Positions 42,093 to 52,272 of a stretch of DNA of 64,000 nucleotides are shown in pieces; the first letter of the stretch is position 1, and each line of letters starts with the position of its first letter. This stretch comes from Acidobacteriota bacterium. Its GTDB lineage: Bacteria > Acidobacteriota > Terriglobia > UBA7540. A model generated the notes under the pieces. That model was not told the origin of the DNA. It saw only the letters and a program-made list of their open reading frames with translations, and made no database searches. A program made the position numbers and the translations under genes. The DNA is taken from NCBI GenBank assembly GCA_004298155.1, contig SCRD01000018.1, forward strand, positions 124,001-188,000, written 5' to 3'.

Positions 42093-44972
42093 ATGAGCAC
42101 TGCATACCATGCGAAGTATTTCGCCCACGAACTAACTAAGCGATGTGCCTCAAACAACCCGGAAAAGATTGCCGCCTCGCTTGCCGACGCACAGGTTGAC
42201 CTGAATCCCCACCAAGTAGAGGCGGCTCTGTTTGCATTCCGATCGCCGCTGTCGAGAGGGGCTGTACTCGCCGACGAAGTCGGTTTGGGCAAGACAATCG
42301 AGGCTGGCATCCTTCTCTCTCAAAGGTGGGCGGAGCGGAAACGCCACCTGCTGGTGATCGTTCCGGCAAGCCTGCGAAAGCAATGGAATCAGGAGCTGGC
42401 AGACAAGTTCTTTCTCCCCTCGTTTATTCTCGAAACAAGAAGACTCAATGAAGAGATCAAGCAAGGGAATCTTAACCCCTTTGATCGGAATGGAGTGGTT
42501 ATCTGCTCGTACCAATTCGCCCGGTCCAAGGAAGCGTATATCCGGCAGACTCCGTGGGATTTGATCATTATTGACGAAGCTCACCGGCTGCGGAATGTCT
42601 ACAAACCCTCAAATAAGATCGGCAACGCCATTAAGGCGGCGGCTGCTCCCTATCCGAAGGTCCTCCTGACAGCCACACCACTGCAGAACAGCATCCTTGA
42701 ACTTTATGGCCTTGTGAGTGTCATTGATGACTTTACATTCGGCGATCTGAGAAGTTTCAAATCTCAATTCTCCAACCTGAGCACGGAGCGTGATTTTGAA
42801 GCGCTCAGGCAGCGCCTCAAGCCCATCTGCCAAAGAACTTTACGGCGGCAGGTAAAGGAACACATCAAGTTTACAAACCGGATTGCCTTGGTTGAGGAAT
42901 TTGTTCCCAGCGATGCCGAACAGAAGCTTTACCACCTCGTTTCGGACTACCTGCAACGAGAGAATCTCTTCGCCCTTCCGCGAAGCCAGCGCAAGCTGAT
43001 GACGCTGATTCTCCGGCGATTACTGGCCTCCTCAACCTTCGCCATCGCTGGAACACTCGAGGGCCTTGGGAACAAGCTACAGGTTATTTCCAATAACCAG
43101 GAGCAGGCGGCTCAAGTTCCGCAGGAAGTGATGGAGAGCTTCGAGGTATTCGATGAAATGGCGGATGAATGGGCGGAGGAAGACGAAGAAGAAATCGACG
43201 CCGCAAAAGAGGAAAAGAGCTATAGCCCGGATGAACTCCGCCAGTTGCGTGAAGAGCTGGCATCATTACGCCAATTCGCTATGCTTGCCAAGTCGATACT
43301 CAAGAATTCGAAGGGCGAAAGGCTCCTCACGGCGCTCAAGCGTGGGTTCGCCGAAACCAGGAAAAAGGGTGGGAGCGAAAAGGCGATTATCTTTACCGAA
43401 TCAACCCGAACGCAGGAGTATCTCCGTTCGATCCTGGAAGAAACCGCCTATAAGGGCAAAATTGTTCTCTTCAACGGGTCTAACAATGACGCTAAATCCA
43501 AGGAAATTTATAAAAACTGGCTAGAAAAGCACGCCGGCACAGACCGGATTACGGGGTCTCGGACGGCGGATCTGCGTGCTGCCCTGGTCGATTACTTCCG
43601 CGACGAAGCCAGCATCATGATCGCTACCGAGGCCGCCGCCGAAGGCATCAACCTTCAGTTCTGTTCGCTGGTCATCAATTACGACCTTCCCTGGAACCCC
43701 CAGCGCATTGAACAACGCATCGGGCGCTGCCACCGTTACGGGCAGCGCCATGACGTTGTGGTAGTGAATTTCCTGAACAAGAAGAATGCGGCCGATCAGC
43801 GCGTCTATCAGCTTTTAGACGAAAAGTTCAAGCTCTTTAGCGGAGTGTTCGGAGCAAGTGACGAGGTGCTGGGAAGCATTGAATCCGGCGTTGATTTCGA
43901 AAAGCGCATTGCGGATATCTATCAAGAATGCCGAACGGAGGAACAAATCCAGTTCAATTTTGATCAGTTGCAGCTGGAGATGGAGCAACAGATCGATGAA
44001 CGGATAAAGATTACGCGACAGAAACTCCTCGAAAACTTTGACGAAGAGGTCCACGAGAAACTTAGGACCAGTTTGCGGGAAAGCAACGAGGTCCTGGGCA
44101 AGTATGATTCCTGGCTATGGCGACTGACCCGTTACTATCTTGCTCCGTACGCGGAATTCAATGATGGCGGCAACGCATTCACGCTAATTAAGAATCCTTT
44201 CCCCGAGGAGCACATTCACCCCGGTCCATATCGCAGCGGCAGAAACGTTGAAGATGCGAACCTTTACAGGCTTGGCCATCCCCTGGCCCAGCGTCTGATA
44301 TCTGAATGCAAGAAACTCGATCTCCCCCTCAAGGATCTCACTTTCCGATACTCCGACTCGGCGAAACGGATTTCGATTGTTGAGCCTCTTGTGGGTCAGC
44401 GTGGAATTCTTCGAGTTCTCTTGTTGACTGTAACGGCCTTCGAGAGTGAAGATTACCTCCTGCTTGCTGGTTTGTGTGATGACGGCGCCGCTTTGGATGT
44501 CGATCAGTGCCAGCGACTCTTTTCGTTAGAAGCTGAAGAAACAGACCCATCTGAAGTCCCCGATGGGCAGCAGTCGGTTAAATTAAAAGAGCAATTAGAA
44601 GGCCAACGGGATGCCATCCTTGCGGAGCTCGGACAAAGGAACTCGGCTTATTTTGAGGGCGAACTTGAAAAGCTGGAAAAATGGGCAGATGACCTGAAAT
44701 CGGGGCTTGAGCTTGATTTGAAGGAATTGGATGCAGAAATCAAAACGATGAAGCGTAGTGCGAAGTTGGAAGTTGCACTGGAGGCCAAACTTGAACTCCA
44801 TCGCAAGATTAAAGATCTGGAAAGCAACCGTTCTAAGAAGAGACGTGCCTTATTCGAGGCGCAAGATGAGATTGACAACCGCAAAGAGAACTTAATTTCC
44901 GACGTGGAAACGCGGTTGCGGCAGAGTGTGACAACCGAAGATCTCTTTACAATCAAATGGCGCGTTGAATAA
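42093..44972 (+). CDS. SNF2/RapA-like helicase
   Basis: 959 residues. SNF2 motifs: NPHQVEAALFAFRSPL, LADEVGLGKTIEAG (Walker A), IIIDEAHRLRN (DEAH box), LLTATPLQN, then ATEAAAEGINLQFCSLVINYDLPWNPQRIEQRIGRCHRYGQ. The last 200 residues are a long coiled coil with acidic and basic runs. Such motors remodel protein-DNA complexes and often occur in defence islands (DISARM DrmD is one relative). It is the first gene of a tight five-gene operon that ends at 52014. Confidence 0.9.
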   Translation: MSTAYHAKYFAHELTKRCASNNPEKIAASLADAQVDLNPHQVEAALFAFRSPLSRGAVLADEVGLGKTIEAGILLSQRWAERKRHLLVIVPASLRKQWNQELADKFFLPSFILETRRLNEEIKQGNLNPFDRNGVVICSYQFARSKEAYIRQTPWDLIIIDEAHRLRNVYKPSNKIGNAIKAAAAPYPKVLLTATPLQNSILELYGLVSVIDDFTFGDLRSFKSQFSNLSTERDFEALRQRLKPICQRTLRRQVKEHIKFTNRIALVEEFVPSDAEQKLYHLVSDYLQRENLFALPRSQRKLMTLILRRLLASSTFAIAGTLEGLGNKLQVISNNQEQAAQVPQEVMESFEVFDEMADEWAEEDEEEIDAAKEEKSYSPDELRQLREELASLRQFAMLAKSILKNSKGERLLTALKRGFAETRKKGGSEKAIIFTESTRTQEYLRSILEETAYKGKIVLFNGSNNDAKSKEIYKNWLEKHAGTDRITGSRTADLRAALVDYFRDEASIMIATEAAAEGINLQFCSLVINYDLPWNPQRIEQRIGRCHRYGQRHDVVVVNFLNKKNAADQRVYQLLDEKFKLFSGVFGASDEVLGSIESGVDFEKRIADIYQECRTEEQIQFNFDQLQLEMEQQIDERIKITRQKLLENFDEEVHEKLRTSLRESNEVLGKYDSWLWRLTRYYLAPYAEFNDGGNAFTLIKNPFPEEHIHPGPYRSGRNVEDANLYRLGHPLAQRLISECKKLDLPLKDLTFRYSDSAKRISIVEPLVGQRGILRVLLLTVTAFESEDYLLLAGLCDDGAALDVDQCQRLFSLEAEETDPSEVPDGQQSVKLKEQLEGQRDAILAELGQRNSAYFEGELEKLEKWADDLKSGLELDLKELDAEIKTMKRSAKLEVALEAKLELHRKIKDLESNRSKKRRALFEAQDEIDNRKENLISDVETRLRQSVTTEDLFTIKWRVE

Positions 44973-44982
44973 GCAGGGAAAC

Positions 44983-45189
44983 ATGAATCATCAAAATGAA
45001 GGCTTTAAAGCACCGGATGAGGAGCTCGCAAACCGGATCACCGATGCAATTGGAAAGACCCAGATCGTCAGCAAGGATAAGCTCGACAGCATCAGGGAAG
45101 GCCTTTGCCGAGGGAACCTTTCGAGTGCCGATTGGAAACTGCTGGTTGAATTGGGATCTGCCAAAGTCGGAGGCCCAGATCACAAATGA
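44983..45189 (+). CDS. Small linker protein of the helicase-restriction operon
   Basis: 68 residues from ATG 44983 (an earlier ATG at 44965 overlaps the helicase). It is acidic and helical (DEELANRITDAIGKTQIVSKDKLDSIREGL). Its stop overlaps the start of the ATPase gene by 4 bases (ATGA), so it is coupled to it. It may be a small subunit of the complex; no family recognised. Confidence 0.6.
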   Translation: MNHQNEGFKAPDEELANRITDAIGKTQIVSKDKLDSIREGLCRGNLSSADWKLLVELGSAKVGGPDHK

Positions 45190-47555
45190 AGATGCCGATG
45201 CGACGATTGTTCCTCAGTGGATTCCGTGGAGCAACGAATTCAGTCGAAATCATCTTTGATGGCAAACCCGTTGTCCTGATCTTCGGTGAAAACGGCACCG
45301 GCAAGTCGACGATTGTTGACGCTATCGATTTCGTTTGCAACGAACATCCTGGACCGCTTGCGGAAAGACAATCGACTCCTGTAAAGGAATTTTTGCCGGC
45401 ACTGGGCTGCGACGTCAAGAACTTAAAAGTTGAGCTCGAATGGTTAGGCCAAAAGTGGAAAGGAGTACTGTCCGGTGCCAAGCCTAAGGTGACAGGTCCG
45501 ATGCAGCGCCCCAATGCAATCATACTCCGGAAGGGCCAAATTCTTGCCGTGGTAGATGCCCAACCCGCCAAACGTTATGAAGCATTCAGCCGCTTTGTTG
45601 CGGTTCCGAACGTAGAGGAATCGGAGAACAGCCTCCGCGAGGCGGTGCGTCAGGCCGAGTCAGAATTCAACGAAACAACTCGGGTATTGACGGAAGCTTT
45701 GGATACGTTGAAAGAGCTCTGGGAGGCGGACGGGTCTCCGGACGGAGATTGTCTCGCCTGGGCTAAAAAGAGAGCTTCTGCCGATTCGAAATCCCTGGCG
45801 GCGAGTTTACAAGAACTTTCAAGTTTACTCTACGAACTTGACTCCATATCGGGAGCTTTTTCCAGGGTTGAAAGAGAAAAGAAGCAGGATGTGACAAACC
45901 AGGCCCTACTCGATAAGGCGAATTCGGATTTGAAGGCGGCTCAGGAAGCCCAGGCTTCCACTGAAAACGAACTTCTCAAGCTTTTGGAAAGCGCGGAGGC
46001 TTACCTAAAACCACGTCCGCACGTTCAGGAATGCCCTGTCTGCGAGCAGAAGATAGATAATGCGGCAGTCTTGGTGCGGATCGCAGTCAGGAAGGCCGCC
46101 GGAGATGCGGTCATTAAGGCAGGTCACGGGGTAACAAAGGCTGCCAGAGCCAAGGGACTCAGTGAAGCGCGCTTGAAGTCCGAACGCGACGATTTCCGCT
46201 CAGCCGCCGCGAAACTGGCCGTTGCTTTCCGAGATTCTCAGTCTTCAGCAGTAGTTAATCAGAAGATTCCTTGGGTTGATTTCAATCTCCTGCTGGGAGT
46301 CGTGCCGGAGAATCGGGCGGACGAGGCAAATGCTCTGGCAGCAAAACTGTTTGTCCTCTGCGAAGACTGTAGAAAGGCATTACAGGATGAGCGGCAACTC
46401 GTCGACTCGCGGCTGCAAGGTTTGAAAGCAATTAAGCTCCAATGGGAGCGAGTTGCACAACACACAATCCAGGCGCGGGAAAGAGGTGAACTGGCAAAAC
46501 GCCTTAAGGCCGTACTTACAATCGTTGAAAATGAAAGAAAGAAGTTCGTTGAGGAGGCGCTCGGCGCGATTACGACGCGGGCAGATACACTTTACCGTGA
46601 GCTACACCCAAATGAGGGGCTCGGCGATATCAAATTTCTGTTGGACCCGAACCGCCGTGGAAGCCTAAATGTTTCAAGCACGTTTCAGTCGGTTTGCGAT
46701 GTTCCCCCGCAGGCTTACTACAGCGAGGCCCACCTTGATACGCTGGGGATTTGTATTTTCATTGCCCTTGCCGAGGGATACGCGGGTCAGAATACCTTGC
46801 TCGTTTTGGACGACGTGCTTACCTCGACGGACCAGGCGCACGTGGATCGGTTCATCGAGATCATCCACAAGGTTTGCGGCAAGCTTCCTGTGCTAATTAC
46901 GACGCATTACAGGCCCTGGCGAGATCGATACCGGTTTGCAAAGGGACCCACTGCAAATGTGCAGCTAATTGAACTATTGCGTTGGTCGCAGATTCGAGGC
47001 ATCCGGCACACGAAGACAACGCTGGAGGTAGAAGAGTTAAAAGACTTTGTGGCAAGAGAGCCGGTGGACCGGCAGGCGGTGGCGTCAAAGGCGGGAATTC
47101 TGCTGGAGGCCGCGCTGGAATATCTTTGCGCACTTTATCAGTGCCGACTGCCGCACAAGCCCGGCAGCAGCCACACGTTGGGAGAGTACCTTTGCGGTAT
47201 AGATACCAAGCTTCGGAAGCTTCTGAAGAGCGTTGCAGTGAGCGGCGTTAGCGGTCCTGAGCAAGGGACCAAAAGTGAGATGCCAATGCAGCCGTTGCTG
47301 GAGCGGATCGAAGCGATGGCATGGATTCGCAATGTCGTGGGGGCGCACTTCAACCTGGACGGAATGGAAGCATCTGATGCGGAGGTGATGGCACTCGGGA
47401 CGTGTACCGTCGAACTGGTGGAGGCGCTGGTTTGTCCCCAATGCGGCGAGCTGCCGCGAAAGAACGCTGGATCATTTTATTCATGCGGGTGTGACGGTCG
47501 GCAATTGCATCCGCTCACAATTCCTGGAGCGCAGCCCGCTCAGATTGGCAACTGA
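45186..47555 (+). CDS. Rad50/RecN-like ABC ATPase with zinc hook
   Basis: 789 residues. Walker A is GENGTGKST near residue 40. A coiled coil follows, broken by ECPVCEQKIDNA, a Rad50-type zinc hook. After the second coil come the ABC signature region and LLVLDDVLTSTDQAHV (Walker B). A C-terminal zinc ribbon (CPQCGELP...CGC) ends the protein. Such proteins bridge or sense DNA ends. Its place between a SNF2 motor and a type III restriction pair suggests DNA surveillance. Confidence 0.85.
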   Translation: MKMPMRRLFLSGFRGATNSVEIIFDGKPVVLIFGENGTGKSTIVDAIDFVCNEHPGPLAERQSTPVKEFLPALGCDVKNLKVELEWLGQKWKGVLSGAKPKVTGPMQRPNAIILRKGQILAVVDAQPAKRYEAFSRFVAVPNVEESENSLREAVRQAESEFNETTRVLTEALDTLKELWEADGSPDGDCLAWAKKRASADSKSLAASLQELSSLLYELDSISGAFSRVEREKKQDVTNQALLDKANSDLKAAQEAQASTENELLKLLESAEAYLKPRPHVQECPVCEQKIDNAAVLVRIAVRKAAGDAVIKAGHGVTKAARAKGLSEARLKSERDDFRSAAAKLAVAFRDSQSSAVVNQKIPWVDFNLLLGVVPENRADEANALAAKLFVLCEDCRKALQDERQLVDSRLQGLKAIKLQWERVAQHTIQARERGELAKRLKAVLTIVENERKKFVEEALGAITTRADTLYRELHPNEGLGDIKFLLDPNRRGSLNVSSTFQSVCDVPPQAYYSEAHLDTLGICIFIALAEGYAGQNTLLVLDDVLTSTDQAHVDRFIEIIHKVCGKLPVLITTHYRPWRDRYRFAKGPTANVQLIELLRWSQIRGIRHTKTTLEVEELKDFVAREPVDRQAVASKAGILLEAALEYLCALYQCRLPHKPGSSHTLGEYLCGIDTKLRKLLKSVAVSGVSGPEQGTKSEMPMQPLLERIEAMAWIRNVVGAHFNLDGMEASDAEVMALGTCTVELVEALVCPQCGELPRKNAGSFYSCGCDGRQLHPLTIPGAQPAQIGN

Positions 47556-47557
47556 CC

Positions 47558-49303
47558 TTGGTAGAGAAAAAACAAAAGCTTGAGCTGACATGGATTGGAA
47601 AGGAAAACCGGCCACGGCTGGAGCCGCGAGTCCTACTGGAAGGCCCCTCCAAATCCTATCATGCCGGCACACGCGTAACCGACCATGACATCTTTGACAA
47701 TCGGCTGATCCACGGTGACAACTTGCTCGCACTGAAGTCACTCGAACGTGAATTTGCAGGAAAGATTAAGTGCGTTTTCATTGATCCTCCCTACAACACA
47801 GGTATTGCATTCGAGCAGTATGAAGACGGCCTTGAGCATTCAATCTGGCTGAGTCTGATACGGGATCGGTTGGAATTACTGAGGAGGCTTCTTGCTCCAG
47901 AAGGTAGCCTATGGGCGACTCTCGACGACAATGAGGCTCACTATTTCAAGGTCTTGGGCGACGAGGTTTTTGGGCGAGACTGCTTTATTGCCGATATTGC
48001 GTGGCAGAAGCGAGACGGCCCGCCTAATGACAGGCGGATTGGCTCAATCCACGACCACGTACTAGTTTGGGGACGGGAAAAACTTGGGAATTCCAAGAAA
48101 ACTCTTGCCGAGGAGCAATTCAACTTGATGCCTCGAACGGCGAAGGCCGATGCACAATATCAAGTGTTCAGGGAACCCGACGGCCCAGACGAACGTGGCC
48201 CTTTTCGGAAGATCGATACTACAGCAAACGGAAAGGGAGGGCGGTTCGTAGAAAGCCTCTTTTATGCAATTGTGAATCCCTACACAAAAGAAGAGGTCTG
48301 GCCTCGTAAAGGAACATGCTGGAGGCACAGCCGGGAGGAGATGCAGCGCCTCCAAAGTGAGAGAAGGCTCTATTGGGGTGCTGGCGGAAAAGCAACAACT
48401 CCGATGCGGAAGTTATTCAAGAGCGAGGCTAAGGCGGGAATGACAACACCGTCGATCTGGACTGAACTGGCATTGAATCAACACGCCAGTTCTGAAATGG
48501 AGATGCTGTTCGGAGAAAAAGCATTCTTCGAGACTCCGAAGCCCGAAGGATTGCTCGCTCGCATAATCCACATAGCTTCAAATCCCAATGAGTGGGTTTT
48601 AGATTCGTTTGCAGGCTCAGGAACAACCGGAGCAGTAGCTCACAAGATGCGACGTAAGTGGATCATGGTGGAGCTTGGAGAACACTGCCACACCCACATA
48701 GTTCCCCGTTTAAAGCAAGTGGTGGACGGAACCGATCAGGGCGGCGTAAGCAAACAACAAGGTTGGAATGGCGGAGGCGGTTTCCGCTATTATCGCATCG
48801 CGCCGTCACTACTAGAAAGGGATAAGTTCGGGAACTGGGTCATCAGCAAGCAGTTTAATGCGGCAATGCTTGCGGAAGCGATGTGCAAGCTGGAAGCTTT
48901 CACGTATGCGCCCAGTGATACGGAATATTGGATGCACGGCTATTCCACCGAGCGTGACTTCATATACGTCACCACCCAGACTCTCACCCGCGAACAGTTG
49001 CAGAAGCTGAGCGAGGATGTGGGCGAGAACCGATCTCTGCTCGTGTGCTGCTCCGCATTCCGGGCGCGCGACCTATCGCAGTTTCCAAATCTCACGGTGA
49101 AGAAGATCCCGAAGATGGTTTTGAACCGCTGCGAATGGGGCAAGGATGATTACAGTCTGGAAATCCGGAACCTGCCTCCTCCGCCGGAACTGTTCCCGGA
49201 GGCGGAATCTGCTGCCGAGCCCAGGGATGGCAAGAGATCAAGCAGCAACGGCTCAATGGACCTGTTTGCGAAGGCCACGGAAAGGGAGGGCGGCGGCAAG
49301 TGA
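47558..49303 (+). CDS. mod: Type III Mod-like DNA methyltransferase
   Basis: 581 residues from TTG 47558. FIDPPYNTG (motif IV) comes before DSFAGSGTTGAVA (motif I), the beta-class order of type III Mod. The target-recognition region lies between about 170 and 320. It should methylate adenine N6 in a non-palindromic site and guide the Res subunit. The start is 2 bases after the Rad50-like gene, and the stop overlaps res (GTGA). Confidence 0.9.
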   Translation: MVEKKQKLELTWIGKENRPRLEPRVLLEGPSKSYHAGTRVTDHDIFDNRLIHGDNLLALKSLEREFAGKIKCVFIDPPYNTGIAFEQYEDGLEHSIWLSLIRDRLELLRRLLAPEGSLWATLDDNEAHYFKVLGDEVFGRDCFIADIAWQKRDGPPNDRRIGSIHDHVLVWGREKLGNSKKTLAEEQFNLMPRTAKADAQYQVFREPDGPDERGPFRKIDTTANGKGGRFVESLFYAIVNPYTKEEVWPRKGTCWRHSREEMQRLQSERRLYWGAGGKATTPMRKLFKSEAKAGMTTPSIWTELALNQHASSEMEMLFGEKAFFETPKPEGLLARIIHIASNPNEWVLDSFAGSGTTGAVAHKMRRKWIMVELGEHCHTHIVPRLKQVVDGTDQGGVSKQQGWNGGGGFRYYRIAPSLLERDKFGNWVISKQFNAAMLAEAMCKLEAFTYAPSDTEYWMHGYSTERDFIYVTTQTLTREQLQKLSEDVGENRSLLVCCSAFRARDLSQFPNLTVKKIPKMVLNRCEWGKDDYSLEIRNLPPPPELFPEAESAAEPRDGKRSSSNGSMDLFAKATEREGGGK

Positions 49304-52014
49304 ATCCAATCGTAAACGCGATTTCAAACCGTTTGAGCCTGCGCGCCCCGCAGCGTGAGTCTTTGGAGATTCTCGACCGGGTGTGCGAGTCGCGTGCACT
49401 TGATCAATCGGTCAGCGGAGGCGGTGACATCGATCTGGCCCAGGCCCTGGAGACGATCAAGGGTGAGTTCCCGACGGTCACAGACTTTGAACGTGATTTT
49501 CCATCGCTGTGTTTTGCATTGGCAACCGGCGTGGGCAAAACACGGTTGATGGGGGCCTTTATCTCCTACCTGCATCGGATCAAGCTAAGCCGGCACTTCT
49601 TTGTGCTGGCTCCCAATCTTACGATCTATAACAAGCTGATTGCGGACTTCAGTCCGAATACCCCAAAGTACGTATTCGAGGGTATTGCAGAATTTGCAAC
49701 CAATCGGCCGGAAATCATCACGGGCGACAACTACGAGAGTGGCCGGGGAATTCGTGCTGAAGACTCACTGCAGGCCCGGCTGTTTGACACCAGCCCCATT
49801 CACGTCAACATCTTCAACATTTCAAAGATCAACAGCGAAGTCCGTGGTGGCAAGCCGCCTCGCATTAAACGCCTGAGCGAATATATCGGCGAGAGCTATT
49901 TCGAGTATTTGGCAGGCCTGAAGGATTTAGTATTGCTCATGGATGAGTCACACCGTTACCGGGCATCGGCGGGCGTCAGGGCGATCAATGAGTTGAAGCC
50001 GATTCTAGGGCTAGAGTTGACGGCGACACCGCAGATTGAGCGAAACGGAACGCCCGAGTCCTTCAAGAACATTATTTTCAGCTATCCTCTATCCAGCGCC
50101 ATGAATGATGGCTTTGTTAAAGAGCCCGCCGTGGCAACCCGCGAGAACTTCAACGTTAACAATTACAACGAAGATTCACTGGAAAAGCTCAAACTCGAAG
50201 ATGGCGTACGAGTCCATGAAAACACGAAAGTCGAGCTGGAGGTATATGCAAGGGATAACGGCAAACCTATCGTAAAGCCGTTTATTTTGGTCGTGGCCAA
50301 AGATACTAGCCATGCTGATGACCTGCGAAAAGTGATCGAAGCGGACGACTTTTTCGGCGGCCGGTATAAAGGCAAAGTCATCACGGTCCACTCGAACTTG
50401 CGCGGCGACGAAAAGGACGAGACCGTCCAACAATTGCTTTCGGTCGAAGATCGTGACAACTCGACAGAGATTGTGATCCACGTGAACATGCTGAAAGAGG
50501 GCTGGGATGTAACAAACCTCTACACGATTGTTCCGCTGCGAGCCGCGAACTCGAAGACCTTGGTCGAGCAGTCGATTGGGCGTGGGCTGCGGCTGCCCTA
50601 CGGCGGGCGTGTGGGCATTTCGGCTGTGGACAGGCTTACCATCGTTTCGCACGACAAGTTCCAGGAAATCATCGACGAAGCGAACAGGCCGGATTCGATT
50701 ATCCGGACCGGAGTGGTTATCGGGCGCGATATTCCCGATAAGGAAACGAAGGCTGTGGAAGTGTGCCCATTGATCATGACCGCAGTTACACCAGCTACGG
50801 CTGCCCCGGAGGGTATTGCTGAACAGAAACCGCTGTTCGATACCGAACGGGAGCGGGAAGTTGCACGCGCCACCTTGATGGCGATTCGGCCGATGGAACG
50901 GCTGGCAAGATCGGCCGATTTGAAGGCGCCCGAGAACATACAAAAACTGGTGGAGCGCGTTAAAGCAGCAACCGCGCCGGCGCAAGGAGTCTTGGAAGGC
51001 GCTGGTGAGCAGGTAAACGTTGAGGAAGTCGTCACGAAAACGGTGGACCTGTATGTGGAGAAGTCCATTGATATCCCGAAGATAGTTGTAGTGCCGAAAG
51101 GCGAGGTAACGGCGGGATACAGCGACTTCGGCCTTGACTTGCGTGGTGTCCAGCTTCAGCCCGTAGCCAAGGATATTCTGATCGCTCACCTGCACGATCA
51201 CTCGCGCTACAGGCTGGTGAGCGGCGATGGAATCGCGCCAGAAGCCCGTTTGGAAGACTACCTTGTTCGAGGGCTGATGGATTTTGATGACATCAGTTAC
51301 GACGACCACGCGGAACTTCTTTACAAGCTGGCGGGACAGGTGGTTGACCACCTTAAGTCATATTTGGCCAACGAGGATGACGTAATAAATGTGCTTCAGT
51401 ACCACCAGGACCAGCTTGTGGAAATAATCCACCTACAAATGCAGGATCATTACGAGGAAAAGGCCACGGAATACGAAGTTCACGTCACACGCGGGTTTAC
51501 GACACTGCGACCGAACAATTACTCCATTCCGGCCGGTGAGGCCCCGAGGAGCTTCCGGGTACCCATTGATGAGAAACTAATGATCCGAGGCATGTTATTC
51601 GGCGGGTTTAGGAGATGCCTCTACCCGGCACAGCGTTTCCAGTCTGACTCGGAGCGTAGGTTCTCGGTGATCCTTGAAGACGATCCTGACGTGTTGAAGT
51701 GGTTTAAACCCGGCAAAGGCGATTTCCAGATTCGCTACAAGGGCGACATTGCGTATGAACCAGATTTTGTGGTGGAAACGAAAACCGCCAAGTTGATCTG
51801 TGAACCCAAGCGAGCAAGTGAAATGAAGGACAAAACGGTGTTAGCCAAGGCAGATGCCGCTGCCGTTTGGTGCGAGCATGCCAGCCGTCACGAGCAAGAA
51901 CACGCCGGCAAGCCTTGGTCGTATCTGTTGATTCCTGATGAGGTCATTAACGAAGCAATGACTCTCCAAGGATTGTGTGCGGCCTACACAGTAGGAATCG
52001 AGGCTGGCGTTTGA
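49300..52014 (+). CDS. res: Type III restriction Res-like helicase-nuclease
   Basis: 904 residues. Walker A ALATGVGKTRLMGA, LLMDESHRYR (DExH), NMLKEGWDVTNLYTIVPL and QSIGRGLRLPYG are the family's SF2 motifs. The C-terminal nuclease site is YEPDFVVETKTAKLICEPK, the PD-(D/E)XK pattern with Asp, Glu and Lys. GTG 49300 overlaps the mod stop. With Mod it forms a type III enzyme that cuts unmodified DNA after ATP-driven movement. The last gene of element A before its right end. Confidence 0.92.
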   Translation: MNPIVNAISNRLSLRAPQRESLEILDRVCESRALDQSVSGGGDIDLAQALETIKGEFPTVTDFERDFPSLCFALATGVGKTRLMGAFISYLHRIKLSRHFFVLAPNLTIYNKLIADFSPNTPKYVFEGIAEFATNRPEIITGDNYESGRGIRAEDSLQARLFDTSPIHVNIFNISKINSEVRGGKPPRIKRLSEYIGESYFEYLAGLKDLVLLMDESHRYRASAGVRAINELKPILGLELTATPQIERNGTPESFKNIIFSYPLSSAMNDGFVKEPAVATRENFNVNNYNEDSLEKLKLEDGVRVHENTKVELEVYARDNGKPIVKPFILVVAKDTSHADDLRKVIEADDFFGGRYKGKVITVHSNLRGDEKDETVQQLLSVEDRDNSTEIVIHVNMLKEGWDVTNLYTIVPLRAANSKTLVEQSIGRGLRLPYGGRVGISAVDRLTIVSHDKFQEIIDEANRPDSIIRTGVVIGRDIPDKETKAVEVCPLIMTAVTPATAAPEGIAEQKPLFDTEREREVARATLMAIRPMERLARSADLKAPENIQKLVERVKAATAPAQGVLEGAGEQVNVEEVVTKTVDLYVEKSIDIPKIVVVPKGEVTAGYSDFGLDLRGVQLQPVAKDILIAHLHDHSRYRLVSGDGIAPEARLEDYLVRGLMDFDDISYDDHAELLYKLAGQVVDHLKSYLANEDDVINVLQYHQDQLVEIIHLQMQDHYEEKATEYEVHVTRGFTTLRPNNYSIPAGEAPRSFRVPIDEKLMIRGMLFGGFRRCLYPAQRFQSDSERRFSVILEDDPDVLKWFKPGKGDFQIRYKGDIAYEPDFVVETKTAKLICEPKRASEMKDKTVLAKADAAAVWCEHASRHEQEHAGKPWSYLLIPDEVINEAMTLQGLCAAYTVGIEAGV

Positions 52015-52035
52015 GAGGGAACCGCCGCGCTTTTC

Positions 52036-52054
52036 TGTACTCCGTTTGTACTCC
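52036..52054 (+). promoter_or_regulatory. Candidate integrase arm sites (right end, element A)
   Basis: A second pair of TGTACTCC sites, 11 bp apart, lies 123 bases before the att core at 52159. The same pair occurs at 55955, 122 bases before the core at 56077. An identical spacing at two right ends argues for integrase arm binding. Confidence 0.65.
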
Positions 52055-52158
52055 ATTAAGGAAGCCGGAAAAAGAATTCTTTGAAACTGGGAGAGTTAAA
52101 AGCCGCCGGAAATCAACGCCGTAGACCCTATGTTTTGTATTTTCAATCTAGGGTCAAT

Positions 52159-52212
52159 TTCCCAAGCTGGACGTCGCGGGTTCGATCCCCGTCCCCCGCT
52201 CCATCTTTTCAA
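52159..52212 (+). repeat. Attachment site between elements A and B
   Basis: Exact copy of the 54-bp tRNA-Gly 3' end (4242-4295). It lies after a conserved approach (GACCCTATG...TCAATCTAGGGTC, about 52120-52155) that is also present before 56077. It is the right end of A and the left end of B. Confidence 0.9.
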
Positions 52213-52238
52213 GAACCTGGCGAAACTGACCATGGGGC

Positions 52239-52255
52239 GTACTCCAAAATACTCC
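52239..52255 (+). promoter_or_regulatory. Candidate arm sites (left end, element B)
   Basis: GTACTCC at 52239 and TACTCC at 52250 are 11 bp apart and 18 bases before the end of the integrase fragment, just as the sites at 4320 lie beside the intact integrase. One octamer has decayed (AATACTCC). Confidence 0.55.
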
Positions 52256-52272
52256 ATTAAGGGTTCATCACA

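Noticed and set aside
42093-44972. DISARM system because of the SNF2 helicase
   Set aside because: No drmA, drmB or drmC-like genes; the neighbours are Rad50-like and type III restriction genes.
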